Shown: one piece after another, positions 8,331-18,845 of the stretch
How positions within the stretch are numbered: the stretch's first letter is position 1
Layout of the letters: every line of letters starts with the position of its first letter
Source of the DNA: Desulfoglaeba alkanexedens ALDC
GTDB taxonomy: Bacteria > Desulfobacterota > Syntrophobacteria > Syntrophobacterales > DSM-9756
Length of the DNA: 64,000 nucleotides
Direction of reading: 5' to 3'
Assembly (NCBI RefSeq): GCF_005377625.1
Contig: NZ_CP040098.1
Coordinates: 2,287,501 to 2,351,500, forward strand
Notes under the pieces: generated by a model
What the model was told of the DNA's origin: nothing
Seen by the model: only the letters and a program-made list of their open reading frames with translations
Databases searched by the model: none
Translations under genes and position numbers: made by a program

Positions 8331-10721
8331 ATGAAACAGGGCGGAGTCCCTCCGAGGCATAAGATGACAAACAGTGGTGGTTCCACGGAACAGGCTTTCC
8401 AGAAATCCTATTGGGTGGCCGGCAAGGAGAACGGTCGCCGTCTCGATTCGCGAATCCTTGAGGAACGGATTCAGCAGGCCGTGGCTGAGGGGCATCGGGC
8501 GCTGGAGGTGGAGGCCTTCGGGCAGCACGGCATCGGCGGGCGGCTGTGGCGTGCCGGAGACGAACCGGTCAAGGTGGTGGTCCATGGATCTCCCGGGCAG
8601 CGCCTGGGTTCCATGGGTTTTCCCAATACGCAGATCGAGGCTCTGGGCCCCGCTTCCGACGACGTGGGCTGGCTGAATGCGGGGGCGGAAATCGTCGTCC
8701 ACGGAAACGCCGGAAACGGCGTGGCCAACGCCATGGCTCAGGGGAAGGTTTTCATCGCCGGAAACATCGGCGCCCGCGGCATGACCATGACCAAGCACAA
8801 TCCGCGGTTCGACCCTCCGGAACTTTGGGTGCTGGGTTCCGCCGGCGATTACTTCGCCGAATTCATGGCGGGGGGGATCGCGGTGATCTGCGGGTACAAC
8901 CCCCAGAACGCCGAAAACGTGCTGGGCTACCGTCCCTGTGTGGGGATGGTGGGGGGGAAGATCTTCTTTCGAGGTCCCCACGGAGGCTACAGCCGTACGG
9001 ATGCCAAATCCATCCCTCTTTCCGACGACGACTGGCATTGGCTCGCGAAAAACCTGCAGGTCTTCCTGGAACGGATCGGCCGGAGCGAGCTCTTCCCCCA
9101 GTTTGCCGATCGGGCCGTCTGGCAGCTGCTGAAGGCCCGAATGCCGAGCGAAAAACGCGCCGGTCCCCGGCGCGCCATGGGCGATTTCCGGAAAGACATC
9201 TGGGACGGGGAACTGGGCCGGGGGGGCCTTATCGGTGATTTGACCGACCTGGACCGGAGTCCTGTGCCGGTCATTACCACCGGCGCACTGCGGCGGTTCG
9301 TTCCGGTTTGGGAAAACCGGAAATATGCGGCTCCCTGCGAAGCCGCCTGCCCCACGGGCATCCCGGTCCACGAACGCTGGCGGCTCATCCGCGAAGGCCG
9401 TGTGGACGAGGCTGTGGACCTGGCCCTTGCCTACACGCCCTTTCCCGCCACGATCTGCGGGTACCTGTGTCCGAATCTGTGCATGCAGTCGTGCACCCGG
9501 CGGTCTTTCAACATGGCTCCCGTGGATGTGACGCAACTGGGCAGGGCGAGCCTCAAGGCTTCGCTTCCCGAACTGCCGCCGCTTTCCGGAAGGAGAGTGG
9601 CCGTGGTCGGAGGCGGACCGGCGGGGCTTTCCGTGGCGTGGCAGCTCCGGCGTGCGGGCCATGAAGCGGTGGTCTACGACCGGGAATCGACGCTCGGCGG
9701 TAAGATTTCCAGCGTCATCCCGAAGACTCGGATTCCGGAAGGCGTGGCGGAAGCGGAACTGGAACGCATCCGCAAGGTCCTTCCCCATGTCCACCTGCAG
9801 CAGGACGTCACCCGCGAAGATCTGGAGCAGCTCAAGGCGGACTTCGACTTCGTCGTGATTGCGACGGGCGCACAGAAACCCCGGCTGCTTCCTGTTCCCG
9901 GAAAGGAACGACTCATCCCGGCGGGCGATTTCCTCAAAGAAAGCAAAGCCGGAAAGGCCAAGGTCGGAACGCGGGTCGTGGTCATCGGAGCCGGCAACGT
10001 GGGCTGCGATGTGGCCACGGAGGCCCACCGGCTGGGCGCCGAAGAAATCACGCTGATCGACATCCAGGAGCCGGCGTCGTTCGGCCGGGAACGCAAGGGC
10101 GCAGAGGCCGCCGGAGCTCATTTTCTTTGGCCGGTCTTCACAAAGGCCGTGACTTCGAAAGGCGTGGAACTCACTTCCGGCGAAACGATTCCCGCCGATA
10201 CGGTGATCGTTGCCATCGGCGATGCACCGGATTTGGAGTTTCTACCGGAGACCGTGGAAACGGACCGGGGGTTCATCGTGGTCGATGAAAACGGCCGGAC
10301 CTCCGATCCAAAGATCTTCGCCGTCGGCGATGTAGTCCGCCTTGGACTGCTCACGGACGCGGTGGGAGCCGGCCGCCGGGCGGCCCTAGCCATCGATGAT
10401 CTCCTTTCGGGCCGGCGTCCGACCCGGGAAAGCCGAAAGATCATCGACGTTTCACGCGTGAAGCTCGAATACTTCGATCCTCGGAACCTGCGGTTCGAAG
10501 GCTTGGAACAATGCGCCGGTGAATGCGCATCCTGCGGGTCTTGCCGGGATTGCGGCATCTGCATCGCCATCTGTCCCAATGCCGCCATTTCTAAAAAGGA
10601 AAACGGAAGCGGGGACTTCGAGATGGTGGTGGACGACGACCGATGCATCGGATGCGGCTTCTGCGCCGGCGCGTGCCCGTGCGGTATCTGGGACCTGGTG
10701 GAAAACGAGCCGCTCGGCTGA
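8331..10721 (+). CDS. Fusion: GltB C-terminal (GXGXG) domain + GltD-like oxidoreductase + ferredoxin
   Basis: This 796-aa protein joins three parts of the glutamate synthase machine. Residues about 20-270 are the GXGXG beta-helix domain of GltB (repeated glycine spacing, e.g. GQHGIGGRLW, GNAGNGVANAM). Residues about 336-420 carry the GltD N-terminal cluster cysteines (CEAACPTGIP, CGYLCPNLCMQSC). FAD and NAD(P)H sites follow: VAVVGGGPAGLS at about 423 and VVVIGAGNVGCD at about 550. The C-terminus is a 2[4Fe-4S] ferredoxin (CASCGSCRDCGIC from about 731; CIGCGFCAGACP at about 772). ATG 8331 is used; ATG 8364, with GAGG six bases upstream, is equally possible. It likely supplies reducing power to the FMN subunit. 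Confidence 0.88.
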   Translation: MKQGGVPPRHKMTNSGGSTEQAFQKSYWVAGKENGRRLDSRILEERIQQAVAEGHRALEVEAFGQHGIGGRLWRAGDEPVKVVVHGSPGQRLGSMGFPNTQIEALGPASDDVGWLNAGAEIVVHGNAGNGVANAMAQGKVFIAGNIGARGMTMTKHNPRFDPPELWVLGSAGDYFAEFMAGGIAVICGYNPQNAENVLGYRPCVGMVGGKIFFRGPHGGYSRTDAKSIPLSDDDWHWLAKNLQVFLERIGRSELFPQFADRAVWQLLKARMPSEKRAGPRRAMGDFRKDIWDGELGRGGLIGDLTDLDRSPVPVITTGALRRFVPVWENRKYAAPCEAACPTGIPVHERWRLIREGRVDEAVDLALAYTPFPATICGYLCPNLCMQSCTRRSFNMAPVDVTQLGRASLKASLPELPPLSGRRVAVVGGGPAGLSVAWQLRRAGHEAVVYDRESTLGGKISSVIPKTRIPEGVAEAELERIRKVLPHVHLQQDVTREDLEQLKADFDFVVIATGAQKPRLLPVPGKERLIPAGDFLKESKAGKAKVGTRVVVIGAGNVGCDVATEAHRLGAEEITLIDIQEPASFGRERKGAEAAGAHFLWPVFTKAVTSKGVELTSGETIPADTVIVAIGDAPDLEFLPETVETDRGFIVVDENGRTSDPKIFAVGDVVRLGLLTDAVGAGRRAALAIDDLLSGRRPTRESRKIIDVSRVKLEYFDPRNLRFEGLEQCAGECASCGSCRDCGICIAICPNAAISKKENGSGDFEMVVDDDRCIGCGFCAGACPCGIWDLVENEPLG

Positions 10722-10741
10722 GACCCGTGACCCATCCCCTT

Positions 10742-10762
10742 CGCGCGGCTCCGCCGCGCGGG
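10742..10762 (+). terminator. GC-rich hairpin after the glutamate synthase operon
   Basis: CGCGCGG and CCGCGCG form a 7-bp stem 20 bp after the stop codon, between convergent genes. No T tract follows, so its role as a terminator is uncertain. Confidence 0.35.
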
Positions 10763-10808
10763 CTTCGCATACCCGCCGTTCCGCCTCTGTTGACCGTCCG
10801 CCGCCCCC

Positions 10809-11126
10809 TCAGATGGGCGGCGCGATGGTCACCAGGAGCCTCAGATCGGTTTCCGCTCTCAGCCCGTGCGGTTCCGCAATGTCACAGACCAATACGTCTC
10901 CGGCCGCCGCCGGAAGCGTGGCACCGTCCTTCCCCAGAAAAAGGCCTTTCCCTTCGATCACCGTGAGGCTCACCTGGCCCTCTATGTCGTGCGCGTGGAC
11001 GGGAAGTTCCTGGCCCGGCTTGAAATTGAAGTTGAGGATCTTGAAATAGGGCGAATCGTGCACGAGAAGTCTTTTGAGGGCCTTGGGGTCGAAATCGTTG
11101 GCTTCAAACAGATTGACCTTTTTCAT
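10809..11126 (-). CDS. Small cupin-domain protein
   Basis: This 105-aa single-domain cupin spans nearly the whole chain. The first cupin motif includes PVHAHDIEGQVSLTVIEGKG and the second includes GDVLVCDIAEPHGL, giving His residues suited to metal or small-ligand binding. The start at 11126 follows GGGAGA at good spacing; a longer frame to 11438 has no family support. No substrate can be named. It lies alone, convergent with the glutamate synthase operon. Confidence 0.8.
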   Translation of the reverse strand: MKKVNLFEANDFDPKALKRLLVHDSPYFKILNFNFKPGQELPVHAHDIEGQVSLTVIEGKGLFLGKDGATLPAAAGDVLVCDIAEPHGLRAETDLRLLVTIAPPI

Positions 11127-11527
11127 GGTTGTCTCCCGTCTGTGAACGAACATCGGATCCTTCGCGGCAACTGCCGGAGGGTGGCGGCGCGGACGCTGAG
11201 ACCCGCCGCGGACCATGCCGAGCGGGTCTCTGCCCCACGCGGCCATGCTCGAGGGGCACAGGCCGTTGCGTGTCAAGAGCATAGGCCCGGCCCTGCCGGC
11301 GATCTTCTCGCGGCCGATGCCGCTTCTAGTGCGCCCGTGAGGGCACGATGTCAGAAAGGTGCAAGTCCTTTTCAAGGGTTGGGGGCGGTAAGCAGCACGC
11401 CCTCTACTCGGTGAGGGCACGATGTCAGGAAGGTGCAAGTCCTTTTCAAGTCGATCGCTCTATAGAGTGCCCATTGTGGGAGCGGCGCCCTCGCCCCGAT
11501 GAAGACCTATTTTTTCCATCGCCGTAG
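11127..11527. other. Intergenic region with a 40-bp direct-repeat pair
   Basis: No gene is supported here. A 40-bp sequence occurs at 11337-11376 and 11411-11450 with one mismatch, separated by 34 bp. Each copy contains GAAAGG-TGCAAGT-CCTTTTC or a close variant, which can fold as a short stem-loop. The motif AGGTGCAAGTCCT is reminiscent of group II intron RNA, but no reverse transcriptase is present. Function unknown. Confidence 0.6.
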
Positions 11528-11530
11528 CCT

Positions 11531-13813
11531 TCAGGGGTTTCCGGCCGGGCTGAACCCAAACCCGGATACATAACCGGTGCCCACCTGACCCAGTCCCAGC
11601 AGGGTGAACGCCAGCATGAATTCCCGGTCTTCGTCTTCTTCCTTGTAACCCATCCGGATGCCCCAGCACCCGTGCTGATAATAAACGCCGTAGCTTTCTT
11701 CGAACATTTCCTTCTGATCGAAGGAATAGTCATGGTAGGTATAGATGAAAAGGTTGGGCCGGATCGCCAAGTGCACACCGGAGATGATCTCGTCGAGGTC
11801 CATGTCTTCCCGGTAACGGTAGCTCAGATTCAACGCGTTGTTACGCGAGTCGCGAAGTCCCAGGGCCAGGTCGTGGCGCGTGGTGGAATAATCGTAGGGG
11901 GAGACGCTCACGTCGTAGGACAGGTTGAGCCAGGATCCGGGGGTCAGGTCCAGTTCGAAGTCGACGTTGGAAAACCGCTTTCCGGCTTCGGTCTGAAGCA
12001 GATCGTCGTCGCTGCTGCGATCCAGTTTGAAGGCTTGGGTGACCCTCAAGCGGCCCAATTCCAGGTAGTGGGCAGCCGGTTCGTTGTTTGCGTCCCGGAT
12101 CATCCGCTTAGAAATGAGAAACGTGGAGAATCCGTAGCGGAGCGCATGACGGTTGCCGATCCGGTCGATGCGATCGAATTCAGGCAGGTCGTCCTGGTCC
12201 TCGTCCGGGATCCATTCATATTGGAACTCCGGGCGGACCACGTGCTGGACGGCCGTGATGTTCCAGCGGTTGAAAGCGTACACGCGTTCCATGCGGCTGG
12301 AAAGCTCCAGCACCACGTCGGGCAGGACCCTGGCTTTGGTGGGCGAGTGGTCGGAATCGTCCCAATCCACGCTGTAGAGTGTTGTCCGGATTCCCATGGA
12401 GGGTTCCAGCACCAGATAAGGCCAGAGGTGCACGGGGTAGTAGATCCGCGGAAGCATGTCGAAGCGGGTTCCCTTGTCTCCCTCCGGGCGCCAGTAGTGC
12501 ACGCCGGCGCTTTCCAGGGAGTAGTAAAAGGGCGATAGCATCGGATGGGTCGGCGTGATGTCGTAGGCGATTCGCGGCAACTGTTGCAGGGTCCGCTCGT
12601 CCTTGGATCGATCCAGGTTGTCCCAGTAGCGGGTATCGAAACTCATCAACTGGTTGTCGTTGCGCCGTACCAAGTAGAGGCTCGATTCCCGTGAAAGCAC
12701 CGACTTGTCGTTGAGGATTTCTCTTCCGGAAAACCTGCGGAGCACGTCGTTGGTTTCATCGAAGCCAACGGAGCCGCGTTCGAATTCCTTGAGAAAATTC
12801 CGGTCGCTCACCACGTCCAAGCTGAGAAACCCTTCGATCTCATGGGGCAAAGCGAACGTATGGCTGCCTCGAACCCAGTAGCGGTCGCTCTGTTCGAAGG
12901 GATAGCCTTCGTCGCGCAGGTGCGATTTGTCCGCCTGATCGTCCAGGTAATGCACCATCCAGATGCCCTGGCCCCATTTCGGGTGTCGGATGCGGTATTC
13001 CATACCGGCCATGATGCCTCGCTCTTCCATGTAGTGGGCGGTGAAGGTGGCGTCCATGTCCTGCCGGATGGCCCAGTAGTAGGGGACTTCCACGCCGAAA
13101 CCGTTGAGGCTGGAAGAGCCCAGGGTGGGGAAGAGAAAGCCCGACTGGCGTTCCCGGTTTACCGGAAAGACGGCGAAGGGAGTGTAGAAGAGGGGGATCG
13201 GTCCGGCCCAGAAGGACGAATGCTTGGCGACGCCGCGCCCGCCGACCTTGACCCTGAGATCTCGGGTACGGATGGTCCAGTCGGGATCGTCGGGGTTGCA
13301 GCTGGTGATGATGCCTTCCTGGAGTTCGTACTGGCTGGGTCCCGTCTTGGTGATGTTTTTTCCGCGGACGTAGAACCCGCTTTCACTGAAATAGACGGTC
13401 CCACCGTCTACCCATCCCGTTTCCGTGTCCAGGTTCCAGATGACGTGTTCCCCTTGGAGCCAGTCCCGCCCGAAACGGAGAGTCACGTTTCCCGCCAGTT
13501 CCGCCCGCTGTTCCACCGAGTCCAAACGGGCCCAGTCCGCTTTGATGGAGCGGTCGCCGGATGAGATGAAGACGTTCCCTTCGGCCAGGTAGGCCTTGGC
13601 CTTGGCGTCGTAGGAAAGGGTGTCCGCCTGGATGGTCCACGGTTCTCGGTCCGAAGCCACGACATCCTGCTGCTCCCCGATGTCGAGAAAGGAGGCTTCG
13701 GCTCCCGCACAGGTCCCGGCCAGGGCGGCGATCAGCAGCCACCCAAGGGCCGCCGCGATGGACCCTTGCTTCGTCCGCGCCGTGGAACGGTGTCTTCTCA
13801 TCCGAACACGCAT
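11531..13813 (-). CDS. lptD: LPS-assembly protein LptD
   Basis: LptD is the outer-membrane barrel that inserts lipopolysaccharide into the outer leaflet together with LptE. The 760-aa protein has a signal peptide (hydrophobic AAALGWLLIAALAGTCAGAEA). It has an OstA/LptA-like beta-jellyroll at about residues 58-150 (IQADTLSYDAKAKAYLAEGNV) and then a long beta-barrel rich in aromatic strand ends. The motif TSCNPDDPDWTIR, typical of LptD, lies near residue 175. ATG 13813 overlaps the folC stop by 16 bp; ATG 13801 is possible. It shares an operon with folC. Confidence 0.93.
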   Translation of the reverse strand: MRVRMRRHRSTARTKQGSIAAALGWLLIAALAGTCAGAEASFLDIGEQQDVVASDREPWTIQADTLSYDAKAKAYLAEGNVFISSGDRSIKADWARLDSVEQRAELAGNVTLRFGRDWLQGEHVIWNLDTETGWVDGGTVYFSESGFYVRGKNITKTGPSQYELQEGIITSCNPDDPDWTIRTRDLRVKVGGRGVAKHSSFWAGPIPLFYTPFAVFPVNRERQSGFLFPTLGSSSLNGFGVEVPYYWAIRQDMDATFTAHYMEERGIMAGMEYRIRHPKWGQGIWMVHYLDDQADKSHLRDEGYPFEQSDRYWVRGSHTFALPHEIEGFLSLDVVSDRNFLKEFERGSVGFDETNDVLRRFSGREILNDKSVLSRESSLYLVRRNDNQLMSFDTRYWDNLDRSKDERTLQQLPRIAYDITPTHPMLSPFYYSLESAGVHYWRPEGDKGTRFDMLPRIYYPVHLWPYLVLEPSMGIRTTLYSVDWDDSDHSPTKARVLPDVVLELSSRMERVYAFNRWNITAVQHVVRPEFQYEWIPDEDQDDLPEFDRIDRIGNRHALRYGFSTFLISKRMIRDANNEPAAHYLELGRLRVTQAFKLDRSSDDDLLQTEAGKRFSNVDFELDLTPGSWLNLSYDVSVSPYDYSTTRHDLALGLRDSRNNALNLSYRYREDMDLDEIISGVHLAIRPNLFIYTYHDYSFDQKEMFEESYGVYYQHGCWGIRMGYKEEDEDREFMLAFTLLGLGQVGTGYVSGFGFSPAGNP

Positions 13814-15147
13814 CCTGGAAAGGCTTGGGGTTCTCCGTAAATTTCCTTGACCTCACCGGCGAAGTAAAGGGAACCCGTGATGCAGATCAGGTCGTCGGGG
13901 CCCGCCAGGGCCTTGGCCTGGCCGATGGCCGCTGCCGGATCGGGGACAGCGTACATCTTCTGAATGTAGGGGCGGGCGAGCCGGCGCAGGAGTTCGGGGT
14001 CGGCGGCGCGCCCGTAGCGGGGCTTCGTGAAGATGGCTGTTTCCGCCAGGGGAAGCAGGCGCCGGAAGATTCCCCGAATGTCCTTGTCTCCCATAATGCC
14101 CAAAACCAGGTGCAACTTGTCGTAGGTGAAGTTGTGGAGGAGCGCCGACCTCAGGCATTCCGCTCCAGGGGGATTGTGCGCACCGTCGAGGATCACCAGT
14201 GGTCGTTCTTCGAGTGTCTCCATGCGTGCGGGCCATCGAACCTGACTCAGCCCTTCTTCCACGGCCACAGGATTCAAGATCAGTGCTCCGCTTCGTTCGA
14301 TCACCTCCAGGGCCGCCAAGGCCAGGCCGGCGTTCACGAACTGATGGTCGCCTTTGAGCGGGGTCTTGATGTGCGACCAGTGAAAACGAAGGCCGTAATA
14401 GCCGAAACTCCCGTTTCCGTTCCGGCGGACCCGAAAATGGGTCCCCAGCCGATACAGGGGCGAATCGTTCCGGAGGCAAGTGGCCTTGATCACGCTTTGG
14501 ACCACCGGCTGTCGAGCTGCGGTCACCACGGGAACCCCCGGCTTGATGATCCCCGCCTTCTCCCGGGCGATGGCCGAAAGGGTGCGGCCCAGGTATTCCT
14601 GGTGATCAAAGGATACATTGGTGATCACCGCCGCTTCAGGCCGGATGGTGTTGGTCGCGTCGAGGCGCCCGCCCATCCCCGTTTCCACCACGGCCCATTC
14701 CACGTGTTCCTGAGCGAAATAATGAAACGCCATGGCCGTTACGGCTTCAAAGAACGTGGGCGGTTCCCGCGGGTCGAGGACCCGCCGGATGTCTTCAAAG
14801 GCGGAGAAGATCTTTTCAGGTTCCACTTCCTTCCCGTCCACCTGGAACCGCTCCGTGAACCGCACCAGGTGAGGCGACGTGTAAAGCCCCACCCGGTGAC
14901 CGTGCCGCCGCAGGATGCTGGCGAGGACGGCCGCTGTGGAACCTTTTCCGTTGGTTCCCGCCACGTGAATGCAGCGGTACTGGTTTTGCGGGTCGCCCAG
15001 ACGGGCCAGGACGTTTTCCGTACGGTTGAGGCCGAACTTGATGCCGAACTTCTGAAGGCTCAGCAGGTAATCGACCGCTTGCTGATAGTCGTCCAAGGAG
15101 CTGCCCTCCTGCGGCGGCGCCCTTATGGGCTGCCGAATACGTGCCAT
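13798..15147 (-). CDS. folC: Folylpolyglutamate synthase / dihydrofolate synthase
   Basis: FolC adds glutamate to dihydropteroate and to folates. The 449-aa enzyme has the Mur-ligase-type P-loop GTNGKGS at residues 64-70, the loop TSPHLVRFTER, the ETGMGGRLDATN motif and NVSFDHQEYLG, followed by the C-terminal Mur ligase domain (LDGAHNPPGA). The start at 15147 follows AAAGG; a frame extending to 15234 has no family support. It overlaps lptD downstream. Confidence 0.94.
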   Translation of the reverse strand: MARIRQPIRAPPQEGSSLDDYQQAVDYLLSLQKFGIKFGLNRTENVLARLGDPQNQYRCIHVAGTNGKGSTAAVLASILRRHGHRVGLYTSPHLVRFTERFQVDGKEVEPEKIFSAFEDIRRVLDPREPPTFFEAVTAMAFHYFAQEHVEWAVVETGMGGRLDATNTIRPEAAVITNVSFDHQEYLGRTLSAIAREKAGIIKPGVPVVTAARQPVVQSVIKATCLRNDSPLYRLGTHFRVRRNGNGSFGYYGLRFHWSHIKTPLKGDHQFVNAGLALAALEVIERSGALILNPVAVEEGLSQVRWPARMETLEERPLVILDGAHNPPGAECLRSALLHNFTYDKLHLVLGIMGDKDIRGIFRRLLPLAETAIFTKPRYGRAADPELLRRLARPYIQKMYAVPDPAAAIGQAKALAGPDDLICITGSLYFAGEVKEIYGEPQAFPGCVFG

Positions 15148-15277
15148 TGCCTTTCTGAAGCCGTGATGCCGATCCGTGCGGGCCGGCCGCCTGCGAACTG
15201 TGTCGGCCCCGGCGCAGGACAGTCCCGGTCCCACGGCGACAGGATGCCGTGATGATGGCCGCAGAGGGAGAGACCTG

Positions 15278-15886
15278 TCAAGCGCTGAGTTCGCTGAACA
15301 GAACCGCCACCGCCTTGGCCGGTTGGTCGCTCAGGCACCGGAAGCTGTGGCTGATGTCGGAATCGAAATAGATGCTGTCGCCCGCCTCCAGAATTTCCAC
15401 GCGATCCCCAGTCCGAAACTCCACCTTCCCTTCAAGCAGGTAAAGAAATTCCTCTCCCGTGTGGCTCTGAAACTCCATCCGTTCCACTTCCTGCACCGGA
15501 AATTCCACCAGAAAAGGTTCCATGCGCTTCGAACTCTTGCGCCTCTCCAGCGACTCGTAAATGTAGTTCACCTGCTCTTTGTCCTGGTGCGGCCGGCGGT
15601 CCATGCGCATCCGATCACTGGGACGGGTGATGGAAATCTTCTCGTTCTCTTCCTGGTCCTGGAAAAAATGAGCCAGCCCGACATTGAGAGCCCGCGCCAG
15701 CTTGAGCAACGTGGCGATGGGCGGGACCACGTGATTGTTCTCAATCTGCGAAAGGAAAGGCTTGGAAAGTCCTGTTTTGTGAGCCAGATCCTGCAGGGTG
15801 TACCGGTGCTTCTGCCTCAATTCCCTGACCTTGTGGCCGATTTGCAGCGCTTTCACCGCCAGTTGGATGTCGTTCTTGTCCCCCAT
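15278..15886 (-). CDS. XRE-family transcriptional regulator with C-terminal cupin domain
   Basis: This 202-aa protein has an N-terminal helix-turn-helix (residues about 17-71, LQDLAHKTGLSKPFLSQIEN) and a C-terminal cupin_2 sensor domain (about 125-198, with EEFLYLLEGKVEF and GDSIYFDSDISHSFR). Such regulators sense small molecules, often in amino acid or polyamine control. Its own promoter contains a perfect palindrome between -35 and -10 (see 16031-16060), suggesting autoregulation. folC and lptD follow 131 bp downstream on the same strand and may be co-transcribed. Confidence 0.88.
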   Translation of the reverse strand: MGDKNDIQLAVKALQIGHKVRELRQKHRYTLQDLAHKTGLSKPFLSQIENNHVVPPIATLLKLARALNVGLAHFFQDQEENEKISITRPSDRMRMDRRPHQDKEQVNYIYESLERRKSSKRMEPFLVEFPVQEVERMEFQSHTGEEFLYLLEGKVEFRTGDRVEILEAGDSIYFDSDISHSFRCLSDQPAKAVAVLFSELSA

Positions 15887-16030
15887 CGTGTCTCCTCATC
15901 AGAAAGTTGACGGAAAATCTCCATTTCCGGCCTGGGTGGCTTCACAGCGCTTCTCAGGATTCACGGGGCAGGCAAGGAAGTTGCGAGCCAAGGCGACAGG
16001 GAAGCATCGCTCCATCCACGCACGATCTGA

Positions 16031-16060
16031 ATTATAGGCCATCACTTTTGATGGTAACAA
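16031..16060 (-). promoter_or_regulatory. Promoter with palindromic operator for the XRE-cupin regulator
   Basis: On the minus strand TTGTTA (16060-16055) and TATAAT (16036-16031) are separated by 18 bp. The spacer holds CCATCA-AAAG-TGATGG, a perfect 6+6 palindrome (16039-16054). An operator in this position would block RNA polymerase. Confidence 0.7.
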
Positions 16061-16380
16061 ATAAAATCTCATGATGTACGCCCGGTCAAGAGGCCGAGCT
16101 GAGGTGGATTGCTTCGAGAAGGGCACAAATTCGTGCCGTCGAATCGACACCGACCGTGTTTGAGAAGGGAAACCGCGCCGGCCGGTCTTCGCCGCCGAAG
16201 CCCCTCGCCTCACGAACCATGAAAACCCTTCAAGGGGCGGCATGTAACAATGTTGAATCGTCCGCCCCCTGTGTTTTGGGAATATCTCCACTTTTGTGCC
16301 GCTGTCTCCGCCCTGCGGCCTCCGCTTCGCATCCGTAAAACCGAGTGTTCCCCGGAGGATGGGAGGTTCTCCCCAGGTTC
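16061..16380. other. Intergenic region between divergent regulator and amtB
   Basis: About 320 bp without a supported gene. A minus-strand frame covering it shows no recognisable domain and crosses both promoters. Binding sites for an enhancer protein such as NtrC would be expected here, but I could not identify one with confidence. Confidence 0.5.
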
Positions 16381-16396
16381 TGGCACTGCTTTTGCC
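16381..16396 (+). promoter_or_regulatory. Sigma-54 promoter of amtB-glnK
   Basis: TGGCAC-TGCTT-TTGCC matches the -24/-12 consensus (TGGCAC, five bases, TTGCW) with GG and GC at the required spacing. It lies 69 bp upstream of amtB, giving a leader of about 60 nt. Confidence 0.88.
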
Positions 16397-16464
16397 CTGT
16401 AGCGGACCCGGGCGGAAGGGCGGACTTTTAAACCGACACGCATCGCGGTGAGGAGGAAAGATCA

Positions 16465-18049
<1,585 letters not shown>

Positions 18050-18055
18050 AAGGGT

Positions 18056-18781
18056 TCAGGAGGATCGGGGGCGGGACGTGAATTCGTCCAGCCCCGCCTG
18101 GATCTGCCGGAACATCCGGTCCACGATGGTTGCGGGGTTTTCGGCGTCCCGGATGGGGCGGCCCACCACGATGTGGTCGGCGCCCCAGGCGAAGGCCTGC
18201 CGCGCGTCCACTGTCCGCTTTTGGTCGTCCACGTTGGCGACAGGGCGGATGCCGGGGGACACGACGACGAAACCGGTACCGAGCTCATTTCGCAATTTCG
18301 GCACTTCCAGGCCGGAGGAGATGAGGCCGTCGCAGCCGATGCGAAGAGCCCGCCGAGCGCGGGAAAGCACCAGGTCTTCCACGGAGCATTGAAACCCCAG
18401 GTCCTCCAGGTCCGTCTGGTCCAGGCTGGTGAGGGCCGTGACCGCAAGGATCTTCACGTCCCCTTTTTCTTGCACCGCCGCTTCCAGCATACGGTCGTTG
18501 CCATGGACGGTGGTGAAGGTGATACCGCGGCCCCTGAGTTGGGCGACCGCGTTCCTGACGGTTTCAGGGACGTCGAAGAATTTGAGGTCCAGGAAGACCT
18601 TGAGGTTTCGAGCGAGGATCCAATCGACGAGCGGAAAGCCTCCGGCCAGGAACAGCTGGAATCCCACCTTGTAGAATTTTACCCGATCTTCCAAACGTTT
18701 TACCCAGGCTCTGGCGTCATCGGCTGAAGGCATGTCCAGGGCGAAGATGAGCCGTTCTTCCAGGGAGATCCGTTCCGGCAT
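18056..18781 (-). CDS. pyrF: Orotidine 5'-phosphate decarboxylase
   Basis: PyrF makes UMP from OMP. The 241-aa TIM-barrel protein has the catalytic DLKFFDVPETV motif (Asp-Lys-Asp array), an N-terminal LIFALDMPSADDA strand, and the phosphate-binding VSPGIRP and VVGRPI loops. ATG 18781 with AGGAG seven bases upstream is preferred over ATG 18811. It stands alone, convergent with glnK, with only six bases between the stop codons. Confidence 0.94.
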   Translation of the reverse strand: MPERISLEERLIFALDMPSADDARAWVKRLEDRVKFYKVGFQLFLAGGFPLVDWILARNLKVFLDLKFFDVPETVRNAVAQLRGRGITFTTVHGNDRMLEAAVQEKGDVKILAVTALTSLDQTDLEDLGFQCSVEDLVLSRARRALRIGCDGLISSGLEVPKLRNELGTGFVVVSPGIRPVANVDDQKRTVDARQAFAWGADHIVVGRPIRDAENPATIVDRMFRQIQAGLDEFTSRPRSS

Positions 18782-18845
18782 GAGGGCGCTCCTATAGTTA
18801 GATTTCGACATACCTTGTGAATCTTGATGGGGAAGAATCCCCTTA

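Noticed and set aside
11127-11438. N-terminal extension of the cupin protein
   Set aside because: It crosses the direct repeats, and a good ribosome binding site precedes the start at 11126.
11337-11450. CRISPR array
   Set aside because: Only two copies, no further units and no cas genes; the repeat lacks typical CRISPR form.
11672-12538. Plus-strand frame over lptD
   Set aside because: Antisense shadow of lptD.
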